A DNA stretch of 64,000 nt from positions 3,844,001 through 3,908,000 of the forward strand of contig OZ024844.1 of the NCBI GenBank assembly GCA_964017145.1. Reading direction: 5' to 3'. Below are positions 1 through 10,526 of this stretch, piece by piece. Both the position numbers and the translations under genes were made by a program. The number at the start of each line of letters is the position of its first letter. The stretch's first letter is position 1. The DNA is from Agrocybe praecox. Lineage: Eukaryota; Basidiomycota; Agaricomycetes; Agaricales; Agrocybaceae. The notes beneath the pieces are model-generated. The model searched no databases. It saw only the letters and a list, made by a program, of their open reading frames with translations, and was not told the DNA's origin.

Positions 1-804
1 AGGAGCACAAGGCGCTGATGGGATTGACTGCCCCTCCATCGTCTGCACCCTCTGAATCCAGTTCTGGCGCTGTTTTTGGTGCGCCGCAGACGTATGCAGC
101 CCCGCCAGTAGCAGCAGTACCATCAGCACCTCCACCTGGTTTCTTTTCGCCTCCACCACCAGGCGCCTTCCCGCCTGGGTTTTCCCCGCCACCGTTCATG
201 CCTCCTGCTGGTTTCCCGCCAGGGTAAGTGTATTCTCTCTTTTTGTTCTCTCAAACTCTAAACCATTTTCAGGCCACCACCACCTGGATTCCCAATGGTG
301 CCACCTCCAGGTTTCCCGCCCGGTGGTGCTCCACCATTCCCACCAGGACCTCTTGGTCGTCCACCCTTTCCACCAGGGCCCTTTATGCCACCACCGGGCA
401 TGTCACCGCCTATACCACCGCCTGGTTTTAGTCCTCCTGGTGCTCTTCCACCCCCGCAATTCGTTCCCGCTCAAGCCCCGCATATGAGTGCGGGACCTCC
501 ATCTCAGCCACTATCAGCACCTCCTGCACCTTCAGCTCCGCAATCTCAAGGAAGACCCGAGGCCACACGCCCTGAAGAACGTATTAGGCAACCCATTCTC
601 ACTTTACCAAGTGGCGCAGCCATGCAAACCAATGCGGAATTCAAGAAATCTACGGACCTCAAAGTCAAGGACGCCAATTTCTCACCAGATGAGCATCGAG
701 CTATCCACGCGAAATACTTCTGTGCCAAAATGGAAGACCCACCTTCAGCGCAACAAGAGGAGCAACGAGGCAAAAAGAGAGCTCGTGCCGAGGATTTCTT
801 GTAA
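1..804 (+). CDS. proline-rich protein, C-terminal part (5' end outside window)
   Basis: Two exons are visible: up to 223, then 273-804, joined across a 49-bp intron (GTAAGT donor, TTTTCAG acceptor) that keeps the frame. The reading frame is open to the left edge, so the N-terminus is missing. The visible part is dominated by repeats of the type PPGFPP, PPPG and FPPGP over about 140 residues. It is followed by a non-repetitive C-terminal segment of about 85 residues that holds DEHRAIHAKYF and ends in a basic stretch (GKKRARAED). Proline-rich stretches of this kind are common in RNA-processing and actin-regulating proteins, but I do not recognise the family and give no function. The basic end could be a nuclear localisation signal (inference). 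Confidence 0.7.
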
Positions 805-1893
805 CGACTAGGTAGGTCAGGCTGTCCTTTTCCTTGCATGTTTTTTCTTTCTTATGCCTCATGCAGGAGAATATACGAAGCTGTCGTGATTGTGTCCTAC
901 CAGTCCGTCCTATCATCCCAAACCCCCCATTTTGTTCGTACCCATTGCTCATCATTACCCTTTTTTGAGCCGGAATTCTACATCACGTGCTTTTTGATGA
1001 CCAAGGCGAAATTATGTCATCACCGAAACGGGAAAATTAGCAAATTAGCGATGCAGGTATGGAAGATTTTTGGTAGGCCTTCTTCCTGCGGTTTCTTTCT
1101 TCCTATCATTTTTATTACTTCCTTTCGAACCCTCGAAAAATCCCTGTACGTTAGGTTCGTGTATTCTTCTTTCGTTGCCCCCTATTCTGTACTATGAAAT
1201 ATGACGGTCGGTCGTTTTTCTTCTCCTTGATAACCGCCACTCGCGATGTTCGTACGGGTTGAATAAATGGCCCAGGACGCAGAAATAGTGGAGGTTTGTG
1301 CTTCAAATGTGTGAATGTGTACTGAGCCTGTTTAGTTTCCGTACAACTGTCCACTCATTTCCACGAATATCGGGGATAACGAACGCATGTGGGAGGAAAA
1401 AGCGATGGCAAAATATCTTATTAACCGACGGAAACAGTCCGTCCCCTCAATTCTTTTTTGCTTTTGTTGATTGGCAGTGTTGAACGTTGAATCATGAAAA
1501 AAAATACAGGGATACGTCTACATTTCTTTTGCTTCTGGTGATGTCACCTCGGTCTATGCAAGTACGCGTTTATTTTTAATCCTCCATACAGTATACATAT
1601 TTTATTTTTGGTGATGCCACGGGCAAAAGGGTGTTGCGTGAATAGCGGTCGGTCGGCGTCTTTTTTGGTCGTGGTTTTTTTTTTTGGCTGTGTGTGTCAA
1701 GCTCATTGGCCTATGCGCTGTACTATTAAAATGACTACTTGAATGGAGTAAGGATTCGTCACAGCCCCGCAGCATTTTCCGCAGGTTTATAAGCGACAGC
1801 TCTTGATGTTTGAAATTTTAGCGCTTGGTACTTTGGTACTTGGTGTGCTTGACTCGATTGGACAGCACGAACCTTGAAAACCCAGCAGCAGCA
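805..1893. other. intergenic region, no gene seen
   Basis: About 1.1 kb between the proline-rich gene and the ABC transporter. It contains T-rich runs (for example near 1675-1686) and no long or spliceable open frame that I can support. It presumably holds the terminator of the first gene and the promoter of the second. Confidence 0.5.
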
Positions 1894-4587
1894 ATGTCGG
1901 AAGATAAGGATGTCAAGATCAAGGAGCATCAGTACGGCGTGTGGAAGTTTAAAGTCGCCCATCGCCCATCCTCTACGGCCAAGGAACGCTTGGACAAAAT
2001 CACATCTTCATTACCCTTAATCCGTCATCTCTTTCTGGATGTCCTCAGCGTCTCGCCAGTCTTTTTTCTTTTATATATCGTGACTATGATCTGGGGACGG
2101 GTCGATTCTATCATTATGATGAATCTCTCCAATACGGTGCTGCAAGCGGTATGTTTACATCACCCAGTCCTTTCCTCCATGCCAATGGTTTCGCCTTGCT
2201 GAACTTTGACAGACAGAAACTGGTATTATTACAGGACAGTTTGATACGTATCGGATATCTAGAGCGGTTTTGTTTCGCCTTGTATGCATTGTTGTCAGGC
2301 CGTATTTGGGCCTTTTATGGTACGTTTTTCCTTTTTTCTTCCAGAAGAACAGTAGATTCTAATGGATGGGCGCTCTAATCAAGTGGATGGGTCGCGGATT
2401 CATTTGAGGGGCGTATCGTTCGACACTTTCGTTTGAAAATTCTTCAAGGTCAGTATGTGATACTTCTTTTCCATTTCTGGGTGACGGTTTCCAAATTCAT
2501 GTTTTGTTTTTGTTTGTCTCCTCTTCCCTCCCAGCTAAGCTCAAGATGGACTTGGAAACTTCACGAAGTACGTCACGAAATAAGGTTTAACGCTCACAGT
2601 ACAAAATCTAATTTAGTAATGTAGCAACGAAAGGTTTACAAGGAGCTACCCCCGAGCAGGCATGGTCAGCCGTGTCAGAGCTGGTCTCACTCGTCAGCTA
2701 CATGGTTTCGGCAACGGGCCAATTATTCCTCATTGTCCAGATTTCGCAGACTTCCGCCAGTCCGTTGTTGATGCTCTTGACCATTAGTGGTAATATAAGA
2801 TCCTTGTTCGGGGGTTCCTCGGTTCTATTTTTTCAGGGTAAGTTCATTAGTTCCCCAGATTTCCCGATCGGAATTGAAGCCCCTTTTCCCTTTTATTTTT
2901 ATTTTTATAGAGGCGTTGTATTTTGCAATTAATCCGGATTATCGAAGGATGGTCGCATTGAAGAAATTTACCGATGATGAATATAGACAGGATGTCTTGG
3001 GTGGGAATTTAGGGCGTTGGATAATCTCAGGTACATACCTCAAGTGATACATAAAGTTCTGCGTTTTTGTTCGACTCTGAATTCGGAATTTCTAGAAATG
3101 ACGAAAGCGTACGAAGCGCTTGATAGAGTCTCAACCTCAGAGAAACACCCTATTCACTTGTATATAGATGGTGAGAAATGGACTGTAAAGGAACGCATCT
3201 GGCTTACTTTCACGAGTATACTGGGAGACCTTCCTATGGTAAGCATAATTTATGCTTAATAGTATTACTGTTCTCAGGTTTCACTTGCCCTATTAGATAT
3301 ACTCCGCATACAACGCTTGGAAGTACCCAGAAACAGCATCCTTGGCGGCCCTCGCAATTATACAGAAATCAGCATCAAGCTTGACAATGACCATGAGGTT
3401 TTTCATGCAGACTTTTAATAGATTTCAAACCAGCGTCGATTCCTTAAAATCGATGTACACATTTGGGGAAACATCTCCTACGACTCGTATTGTAGGAGAT
3501 ACGCATTACCCGGCTCATGATGCCAATTTGGAAGGATACGACCCGAGCAAGGGTATGTCACTAGAGCTTAGGTACGATTTAACTTAGGATTCGGACTGAC
3601 TGAGGTACTAAATGCTGACATGACGAATTATTTGGTCCATTAACCAGGAATGTTTCATTTTCTTATCCCGCAGAGCAAAATTCAACCCCCGCTTTGAAAG
3701 ATATATCATTCAAAGTCTCAGCTGGGCAACTAGTCGTCCTCGTGGGCGCCAATGGTAGCGGAAAGTCCACACTTATCCGTATTATAGCGAGACTATGCGA
3801 ACCATCCCACGGAGAGTTAATCATAGACGGAAGGCCCGCCACTAAATACTATATTGAAGATCTCCATGAAGCCACAGCACTGCTCAGCCAGGAGAACAAG
3901 ATATACCCCTTTACGCTAGCCGAGAATATTGGATTGGGATATGCGGATCAGATAGAAGATGAAGAGATGATCTTAGATGCTGCGAAGCGGGGTGGGGCAT
4001 CGAAGCTCATCGATAAACTCAAAGATGGCCTTCAAACATCATTCGACCCATCGTTCGAGCTGGGACATTACAACATTTTTGACAAACCAACGCATCCTCT
4101 TCATCGTGAAATGAAGGAGTTACAGAAGGAAATTGATGTGTCCGGTGGAGAGAAGCAGAAAATTGTCGCGTGAGTGCTCCCAGTCTCTCTATACGGTTTG
4201 AATTCCTTGATATATCGTTACATTGCTTATTAGATCTCGCACATTCATGAGATTCAACACGGGAAGAGTCAACCTGGTTGCAGTAGACGAGCCAAGCTCG
4301 GCATTGGACGCCGAATCTGAACTGGACCTTTTCAACAACCTGCTGGCAGTTCGTTCCGGAAAGACAATGATAGTGGTTACTCATCGATTTGGACACCTCA
4401 CAAAATACGCTGATATGATTATGTGAGTACCCTCTTTGTCTTCGATATCTAAAGGGCTTACACCACGACTACCAGATGTATGAAAGACGGTTCGATTGCT
4501 GAACAAGGAACCCACGCACAGCTTATGGAGAACCAGGGAGAGTATGCTAACTTATACACAATTCAGGCGCAAGCATTTTCAGGCTAG
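1894..4587 (+). CDS. ABC transporter, half-size (one transmembrane domain, one nucleotide-binding domain)
   Basis: Eleven exons: 1894-2148, 2213-2319, 2384-2448, 2535-2567, 2625-2837, 2911-3030, 3096-3238, 3297-3571, 3648-4169, 4234-4422, 4476-4587. They sum to 677 residues. The N-terminal half has hydrophobic stretches (for example SPVFFLLYIVTMIWG). The C-terminal half is a clear ATPase: Walker A GANGSGKST, a Q-loop region LLSQENK, signature SGGEKQK in place of the usual LSGGQ, Walker B VNLVAVDEPSSALD, and an H-loop VVTHR. About 30 residues rich in charge and His (HPLHREMKELQKE) precede the signature. The layout fits fungal half-transporters of the B (MDR/ATM-like) type, which dimerise; substrate and membrane are unknown. 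An in-frame ATG at 1825 is an alternative start; 1894 was chosen because MSEDKD fits a cytosolic N-terminus. The exon 2-3 junction is the least certain. Confidence 0.88.
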
Positions 4588-4694
4588 CAGACGCTAAAAG
4601 TCCGAGGAAATACGTACCTTCCTTGTTGGCTCATACATAAAAAAGAGACTTAAGATGAAAGTCCTGTTCGAGTAACCCTGTATAGATTCAAAGC

Positions 4695-5140
4695 TTACAT
4701 GTTTACGCATGATGTACCGTACATAAATATGAAATCAATTGTGTCAGGAGCTGAATTATGATGATGCATGCTCTGGCGAGTCTCGACATATTCCTGAATA
4801 GCTGGCGGGGTAATTTTTGAGGCAGAAGTTGGGATCAATTTTCCAGAAGATGATGACGAAGACCCTCCAATTTTTGATGCAGAAGTTGAAGTCAGCAACT
4901 CAGAAGGAGATGATGACGACGACCTTCCAAATCCTGTTGAAGGATCAATTATTTTCAAATCGAATCTATCAATGGTCAACTGCGAGTTGCCGTTGAAACG
5001 AGGGTCGCTCTCGTTTCTAACATTGACTTTATGTCCACCTGCATCAGAGAATGCATCGGGAAGAGAACTCACCGTGGGGGGTAACCTCTGTTTCGCAGGG
5101 GAAGTGATTAGATAAATGTCTTATATTTGTTTCCCGACTT
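4695..5140 (-). pseudogene. fragment of a Ser-rich membrane protein gene, paralogue of the gene at 5684-7927
   Basis: The minus-strand frame from about 5072 encodes DPRFNGNSQLTIDRFDLKI, nearly the same as DPRFGGNSQLTIDRFDLEV in the gene to the right. A Ser/Thr-rich stalk follows. Inside the stalk a segment ending in TSASKI is duplicated (about 4805-4925), and the frame then stops. The conserved N-terminal exon (FDDRDQTNLRYQGSW-like) and the transmembrane segment of the neighbour are missing. It therefore looks like a truncated tandem copy. No ATG starts this frame; the apparent start is a GTG at the exon edge. An expressed short protein cannot be excluded but is unlikely. Confidence 0.5.
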
Positions 5141-5404
5141 GGTATCGATGACATGAAGGGGTTCCTTTGTAGAAGAGAGAGTGAACGAAATACAGAAAAT
5201 GAAGCTGAAGACCCAAGCAAACCCCGAGGAACTCCTGGCTATTACGGATAGAGCATGAGACGTTGTAGTGTTTATGAAGGGCGCAATTGATGCCTTGAAG
5301 TAAATTTACTCAATAGAAAGTTAGAGCTTGGGGGTGTAGACGATCTAAGGTATAAAATGTGAAGTCAGTTGAGCCCGTAGAAATTTATAGACGAGGCACA
5401 ATCG

Positions 5405-5635
5405 TCAAGGGAAACCAACACAGCGAGCCAAAACACTTACTTTTGGTTCGAATACTTGATTATCAAATGGGACCCCAGTCATGCTCAATCTCAAGCATTT
5501 GGAAATTGGAGATGATGGTGACAAGTCCTTCAAGCTTCGATTCAACTCCAATTTGTCTTCAGCTTCAGCGCAGAACAGTTCCAGATGATTCAGACTCCGT
5601 GTGAACTCCACATTGAGAAATGTTGGTGAATGCAT
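5405..5635 (-). pseudogene. possible leucine-rich (F-box/LRR-like) gene remnant
   Basis: The minus-strand frame carries a segment with spacing of leucines and phenylalanines typical of fungal F-box/LRR proteins (FTRSLNHLELFCAEAEDKLE, then SLKDLSPSSPISKCLRLSM). It ends at a possible GTAAGT donor near 5445. No F-box and no following exon could be found, so it is either a degenerate fragment or chance. Low confidence. Confidence 0.22.
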
Positions 5636-5683
5636 CGTTTTTGTCAGGTAGTCAGGTATATACGGATTAAAGAAAGAAAAGGT

Positions 5684-7927
5684 TTATGTTTCAAATGTTA
5701 GAAAAAAATTATGCATCATTCTCCAATGGATCTGCCAAGCCGGGTTCACGCCGATCTGTGCGAGTGGTCTCTGCGCTGCAAAAACAGAAGCATATTCAGG
5801 TGGCAAGGTATCTCCCAATTCAACCTCTTCCCCTAGTAAGGAAACAGGTCCGGCACCTCGCTCCCGTCGCAGAGTAAGCCTGGGTGTATCCAGTGCTGTA
5901 GGCACTGTGGATGATGGGGTCAGCGCTGATGACGATGAATTTACGACTGGCGAGATGATATCTGAGTGTGTCGAATGCGAAGGTTGGAGTTTGGATTGTG
6001 ATTGTCCCCCTTGTCTACCATGCACTATACCCTTTTGGGACCTGACAGGTTCAATGGAAGGCTCTTCTAAAGTTGGCCGTGGAGCGCGGTAGGGAAAAGG
6101 TCGGGCATGATGAGAACGATCAAGTAGCTCTCACCCCGGGAAGTCGATGTTTTCAGGTCACCTCAAAACCCGCGAGAAAAACAAGGTTTTCTCGTATAAA
6201 TTTGGGCTATTATAAATCATGAAATATAATACAAATTTTGGGACAATAGATATGATAAATAAAAACTAGGTATTCATTCAAAATTTGTGTCATACCTTAA
6301 ACATGGCCCAAAATATGATGTTAAGTCAGACCGAAATCTCAACCAAATATAGAAGTTTCGGATTAATTTTTAGGTAGAATGAGAATGGAGGTTTCATTCA
6401 TTCGGAAAACTGGAACGAAACTTAGGTTCTCAACAATAGCTTCAGACGTTCAAATATATTAGTTATCCGCTTTGTTTTCGGCTCGTCTGTAGCTTCTGCT
6501 AAAAATAGAGATATCAGCGCATCTGAAAACACAAAAACCAATTGAGTTAATTGTTTTCAGACTATCAAAAACTCAGAGATTTCGTCACACCTTTATTTGT
6601 GCCGAAAATAAACACAATAGTCAAGAATTCGGTCTGTGAGAAAACTTCAACAAAGACTACGTTTTAGTCCTAAGTTTTGTACCACATTGATATTAAATTT
6701 TATGCCTTTCTTTCAGGAAGCCCGAGAGGGCAATATTCGTCTTGGTTTTTGTTCTTACCGGAAATAAGAACATCAGCCATGCTTTCATGGGATACCAAAC
6801 TACTATCAACTTTCCTATTTTTGGTTGTGTTTTAGGTCATAAAAAACTCCTGAATTTTGTACATGTTTTCCGTGAGCCTTTTAGTTCATACTAAAACTGG
6901 GTTTTTCTCCGGTGTTTTGAGGTGACCTGAAAACATCAACTTCCCGGGGTGTCTTGCTGATGGCGTGCTGATGTATGGAAGACAGCCTTTTGCCTTTTGA
7001 TCCGCAGCCAAAAAAGAAATAGGAGCAGGGACAAGAATAGAGCAAGGCCACCAAGAGTGCCGCCTAATATCGGGCCAATTGGGACTGGCGATGATAGAGC
7101 CGTGCTTTTGTGAGACAATGGCTCAGTGATATTTTGCGTCGGTGAAGATAAGATAGATGTCGTCGAAGAGAAAGGTGACGATGAAAGAACCGAGTCTATA
7201 ATGAACGGGAACGTAATGGTATTTGATGTTGAAGATGAGCTGAATGATCCTGACAAGGGAAGACGTAATATTAGGGATGAAGACGTTGCCAGTGTCACTG
7301 TTGATTTGCTCGAGAACGACGTTTCTGATCCAGATTCTATACTGGTATCCACCACCTCTAAATCAAATCGATCGATCGTCAGTTGAGAATTTCCACCGAA
7401 CCGAGGGTCCACTTCATTTGAAAGGATGACCTCGTGCACGCCTGCGTCCGTGAAATGCATTGAGAAGAGAACGATTGGTGGATTACGGCCGTCATCTGTG
7501 GCATTGACTCCATCTATAGGGATAAAAATCCGGTTGTTGGGATCGCAGTCAATGCAAATACCGTATTGTCCACCTTTGAGCGAAGAATTCCGTAGTAGTA
7601 AAATGCGACAGCTGGCGCTGTGGTTTCAAATCGGAGGTAAGCAATGTATTCTCTTTGAGGTAATGCGGGGGTCGGGACACGAAGCTTACTTGGAAATGTC
7701 TACTCAGAAATACTAGGTTATAAACATGCCCGAGTTGACGAAGAAAGCTGAGCTGTACTCACAAAAGTAACTTCTGCATTGGGATCGTTTGTGGAAGACA
7801 ACGTTCCTGTTTCTCCAACATTACTTGCATTCCATGATCCTGTTAAAAACCAGGAACCCTGGTACCGTAAATTCGTTTGATCACGATCGTCGAATATAAT
7901 ATTGCGTAGCACAGATGCTCTTGACAT
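5684..7927 (-). pseudogene. Ser/Thr-rich single-pass membrane protein gene, interrupted by a transposon
   Basis: Read on the minus strand from the ATG at 7927. Exon 1 encodes the conserved start (MSRASVLRNIIFDDRD, then RYQGSWFLTGSW) and ends near 7765 at a GTGAGT donor. The next part gives AFYYYGILRS, GGQYGICIDCDPNN and DGVNATDDGRNPP. Next come a Ser/Thr-rich stalk and a transmembrane helix (GLALFLSLLLFLFWLRIKRQ). The extracellular-domain, stalk, helix, cytoplasmic-tail plan is a recurrent agaricomycete membrane protein of unknown role. Two lesions are visible. First, a one-base frame change lies between AFYYYGILRS and GGQYGIC (about 7580). Second, an 820-bp element at 6132-6951 sits in the tail codons, so translation now ends within its inverted repeat. 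Beyond the element the tail continues in the original frame to a stop at 5684 (LPPEYASVF motif). Confidence 0.6.
6132..6951. mobile_element. non-autonomous DNA transposon (MITE-like) with 3-bp target duplication
   Basis: The ends are inverted copies beginning CACCCCGGGAAGTYGATG and continuing for about 50 bp with a few mismatches (6132-6181 and 6902-6951). The trinucleotide TCT flanks both ends (6129-6131 and 6952-6954), as expected of a target-site duplication. The interior is AT-rich and has no usable open frame. A 3-bp duplication and termini starting CAC resemble the EnSpm/CACTA group, but assignment from ends alone is tentative. Confidence 0.82.
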
Positions 7928-8459
7928 GCTTTGTAGTTAGGTCGGGGGAATATCATAATAAGCGGGGCCGAACGTCGAAGCTATAAAGCCAGAGTAATAC
8001 AGAAGTAAGGGTGGTCTCGGAGGGCGCCAGACAGCTGGGAATCACTCCCACTCATCACCCGAATCTATCAATAAAAAGAGATAATTGTATTGGGAACTGA
8101 GCAGAGGGCTGTGGTTGACTGAGGGTAAATGGAGTGCGAATGGATCAGTTATCTTCCCTATCTTGGACAATGTTGATAGTTGAAACGATGAAACGATGAA
8201 CGTAATTGATTTCTATTGCACTTTGATTAAAGGATTTGGACGGGTACAATCGGTGATTAACCTCAGTTTCTACGATGAAGCATTCGTCGTGGGTCATTCT
8301 TTTCTTTCAGCAGAAATTTTCTCGGCCTCGCCGCTACGATATTCCGGCGCACTTGGGCTTATTATATGTTTTAATTCGAGTGATTGATCGATAAGTACCC
8401 CCCACCTTTTGGGTAGCAATAATGCGGGAAAAGACAACAAATCGTTTGTTCCATGCCCG
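7928..8459. other. intergenic region, no gene seen
   Basis: About 530 bp upstream of the membrane-protein gene and left of the inverted duplication. I see no coding frame, repeat or RNA that I can support. Confidence 0.4.
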
Positions 8460-9013
8460 GGTGGACACGTACTACTAATTGAAGAAGTTGAACAGCTGGA
8501 GTGTACGCGTACGATCAAGCTGAGCCGTGAGGCCGAGTGCTGATGGGAGTGATCCAGGGCCATGCCGGTGATGGGACGTGGCTGATGGCACCCGAACGAT
8601 AAAAATAAACGACATACAAGAAATAATCGCCAGAAATCCATCCGCGTCCCCATATCACCTCGTTTTTTCTCTAGAAGTCCCTTATCATTCTGTTCTATGT
8701 ATATTCCAAGTTCCATCCGAACAAAACAGTTTCATGATGAAGTAAAAAGCCTTCATTGAGGATAGTGAACTTTGGAGAATTCCCAGGAGCCTGGGAATGA
8801 CAGTGGTTACACAAGTATCGTGAGAGGCCGATAGGCGGCACCTGCCAAATTTCTCAGATTCGGCTTCATCTTGGCGCTTCGGCAGCCATATCGTGCCCTC
8901 AAAGTGAGCGCTCGTGCTGTTTAGTATCAGTTTTCCTTGCTGCGCGATAACGTTTTGGTACTTATATCTGCTCATGGGGTACATGCCTCGTTGTAGATTG
9001 TCAAAATGGTTTG

Positions 9014-9020
9014 TATAAAA
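9014..9020 (+). promoter_or_regulatory. TATA box of the left forkhead gene
   Basis: TATAAAA lies 101-107 bp upstream of the ATG at 9121, in a conserved block shared with the right copy. Spacing fits a fungal TATA promoter. Confidence 0.5.
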
Positions 9021-9120
9021 AGGCCCCCACTTCACTCAGACCTTTCCTCACCGCGCCTATAAGACGGTACTCCCACTCGATTCACCTATACTGCTCTTGA
9101 CATACCGCTTGTTCAATCTA

Positions 9121-10128
9121 ATGGCCCCCAACCACACTCGAGGTCGCAATGAAGCCAAGCGTGGCTCTTCATCCACAGCCTCTGTCGGTTCTATCATTCC
9201 AGACGCTATATACTGGGACTATGACGTTTTATCGACCGGTAAGTTTCGTCGAACACATATCACTTCACCATTTTCATTTCTATATACAGCCACTGAGGAA
9301 CTTATTCGATCAACCATTGTCAAACTAGGACTTCCGCCGGCTCACCCTCAGGTCCCTCTCAGTCTTTGGGTTCTTCCCGACGAACTCCCAGGGGGATTCA
9401 AAAGACCAAACTATTACCTCCTTAGTCTCTTGGCTATTTGGGGATCGCCTTTGAAGAGGTTGAAGCTGTCCGAGATATACGACGCCATCGACGAGCGTTA
9501 CCCCACATTGGGAGAGAAGAGACCAGCATATAAGGTTTGCATCCACCCATTTGCTTGTCTTCTCTTGGTGATACATCGAGTCCAGCGTTCTTTGCGTCAC
9601 AAACTATCTCTCGAACCAGTCTTTGTTAACATCAAGAAGGCTCCGGACAACAGAATCTCCGCGTTAGAAGACGAAACTCGAGGAAACGACTGGATTGTCG
9701 ACATCCGCCGAATCGATTACCCCAAACGAGGCCGAGCACCAAGAAACGCTGGGGGATCACTCCCAAATTTGCCAATATACCTTTCCGAGGTATATAGCTA
9801 TACTGCTGCACCCTTAGAGAGTCACCGCAACCTCCAACCTCCATTCCCAATCACGTCACATCAGCCAACCCCGTTCATATATTCCGAGTTTGACGACAAC
9901 TATGGTTATCAACAGGCAGTTAATCAAGATTATATGGACTCCGGGCTTGTTCCTTACGAGGTTGACCACCTAAGAACCCCGACAGCCTACAATGCTTGTG
10001 TCTTCCACCACACAACCTCCAACCAGGTCTACTCACATCTCATAAATCCCAACAACAATAATTTAGAACTCCTTTCAATCCCCTATTCTGTAAACAACAA
10101 TTACCAGAACTGTACATTCTTTCGGTGA
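9121..10128 (+). CDS. forkhead-domain transcription factor, left copy
   Basis: Three exons: 9121-9238, 9290-9534, 9586-10128 (301 residues). The central domain has the forkhead pattern: RPNYYLLSLLAI as helix 1, LKLSEIYDAIDERYP as helix 2, the recognition helix RSLRHKLSLEPVFV, and GNDWIVDI in the wing region. It is therefore a predicted sequence-specific DNA-binding nuclear protein. The C-terminal half is Asn/Tyr/Pro-rich and has no recognised domain. The second intron falls directly before the recognition helix. The start at 9121 (MAPNHTRGR) is supported by an identical start in the copy at 18399. Exon lengths (118, 245, 543) are the same in both copies. Role unknown; fungal forkhead proteins include cell-cycle and developmental regulators. 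Confidence 0.85.
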   Translation: MAPNHTRGRNEAKRGSSSTASVGSIIPDAIYWDYDVLSTGKFRRTHITSPFSFLYTATEELIRSTIVKLGLPPAHPQVPLSLWVLPDELPGGFKRPNYYLLSLLAIWGSPLKRLKLSEIYDAIDERYPTLGEKRPAYKVCIHPFACLLLVIHRVQRSLRHKLSLEPVFVNIKKAPDNRISALEDETRGNDWIVDIRRIDYPKRGRAPRNAGGSLPNLPIYLSEVYSYTAAPLESHRNLQPPFPITSHQPTPFIYSEFDDNYGYQQAVNQDYMDSGLVPYEVDHLRTPTAYNACVFHHTTSNQVYSHLINPNNNNLELLSIPYSVNNNYQNCTFFR

Positions 10129-10526
10129 TTAAACAACTTTCTCTACTTTAATCCCGTTTTTCTGTCTTCCTATTTTTCTATTTAACATGCTCCATCAAAT
10201 ACTGTCACAAAGTGCTCTCTGTTTAAATTTCATCTTATTTCCAATCCTGTAGCTCTTGTATTCAATTAAATAAAATAGGGAATTTTCATACCTAACAATC
10301 CAACTGCTGTCATCTTTTAGCATGTTTTTTTTGTGTCATCTTCTCTTTATCCTACTTCGTCTGTACTTAATGCCTGTTCCTTACTAAATCCTTACAGTAA
10401 TCTCTTCATATTAATGATATTATCCTTATTTCTGTTGCTGGAGCGAAGGGAGCATATATATGTGCCGGTTCGTTTTTATAAGTCGGACCTCATAAGTTCA
10501 GAAAGAAAATATTACTCTGCGTTCCT

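Larger units (their letters stand above)
8460..10306 (+). repeat. left arm of a large inverted duplication
   Basis: This stretch is matched, in reverse complement, by 17208-19035. The match covers the upstream region, the whole forkhead gene with its introns, and about 170 bp of 3' flank ending near AATAAAATAGGGAAT. Similarity is high in the promoter-proximal and forkhead parts and lower in the C-terminal codons and the outer edge. Limits are approximate (plus or minus 30 bp), set by eye. Confidence 0.85.

Noticed and set aside
9097..9120. Upstream start of the left forkhead gene
   Set aside because: The extension begins at a TTG; the ATG at 9121 is conserved in the second copy.
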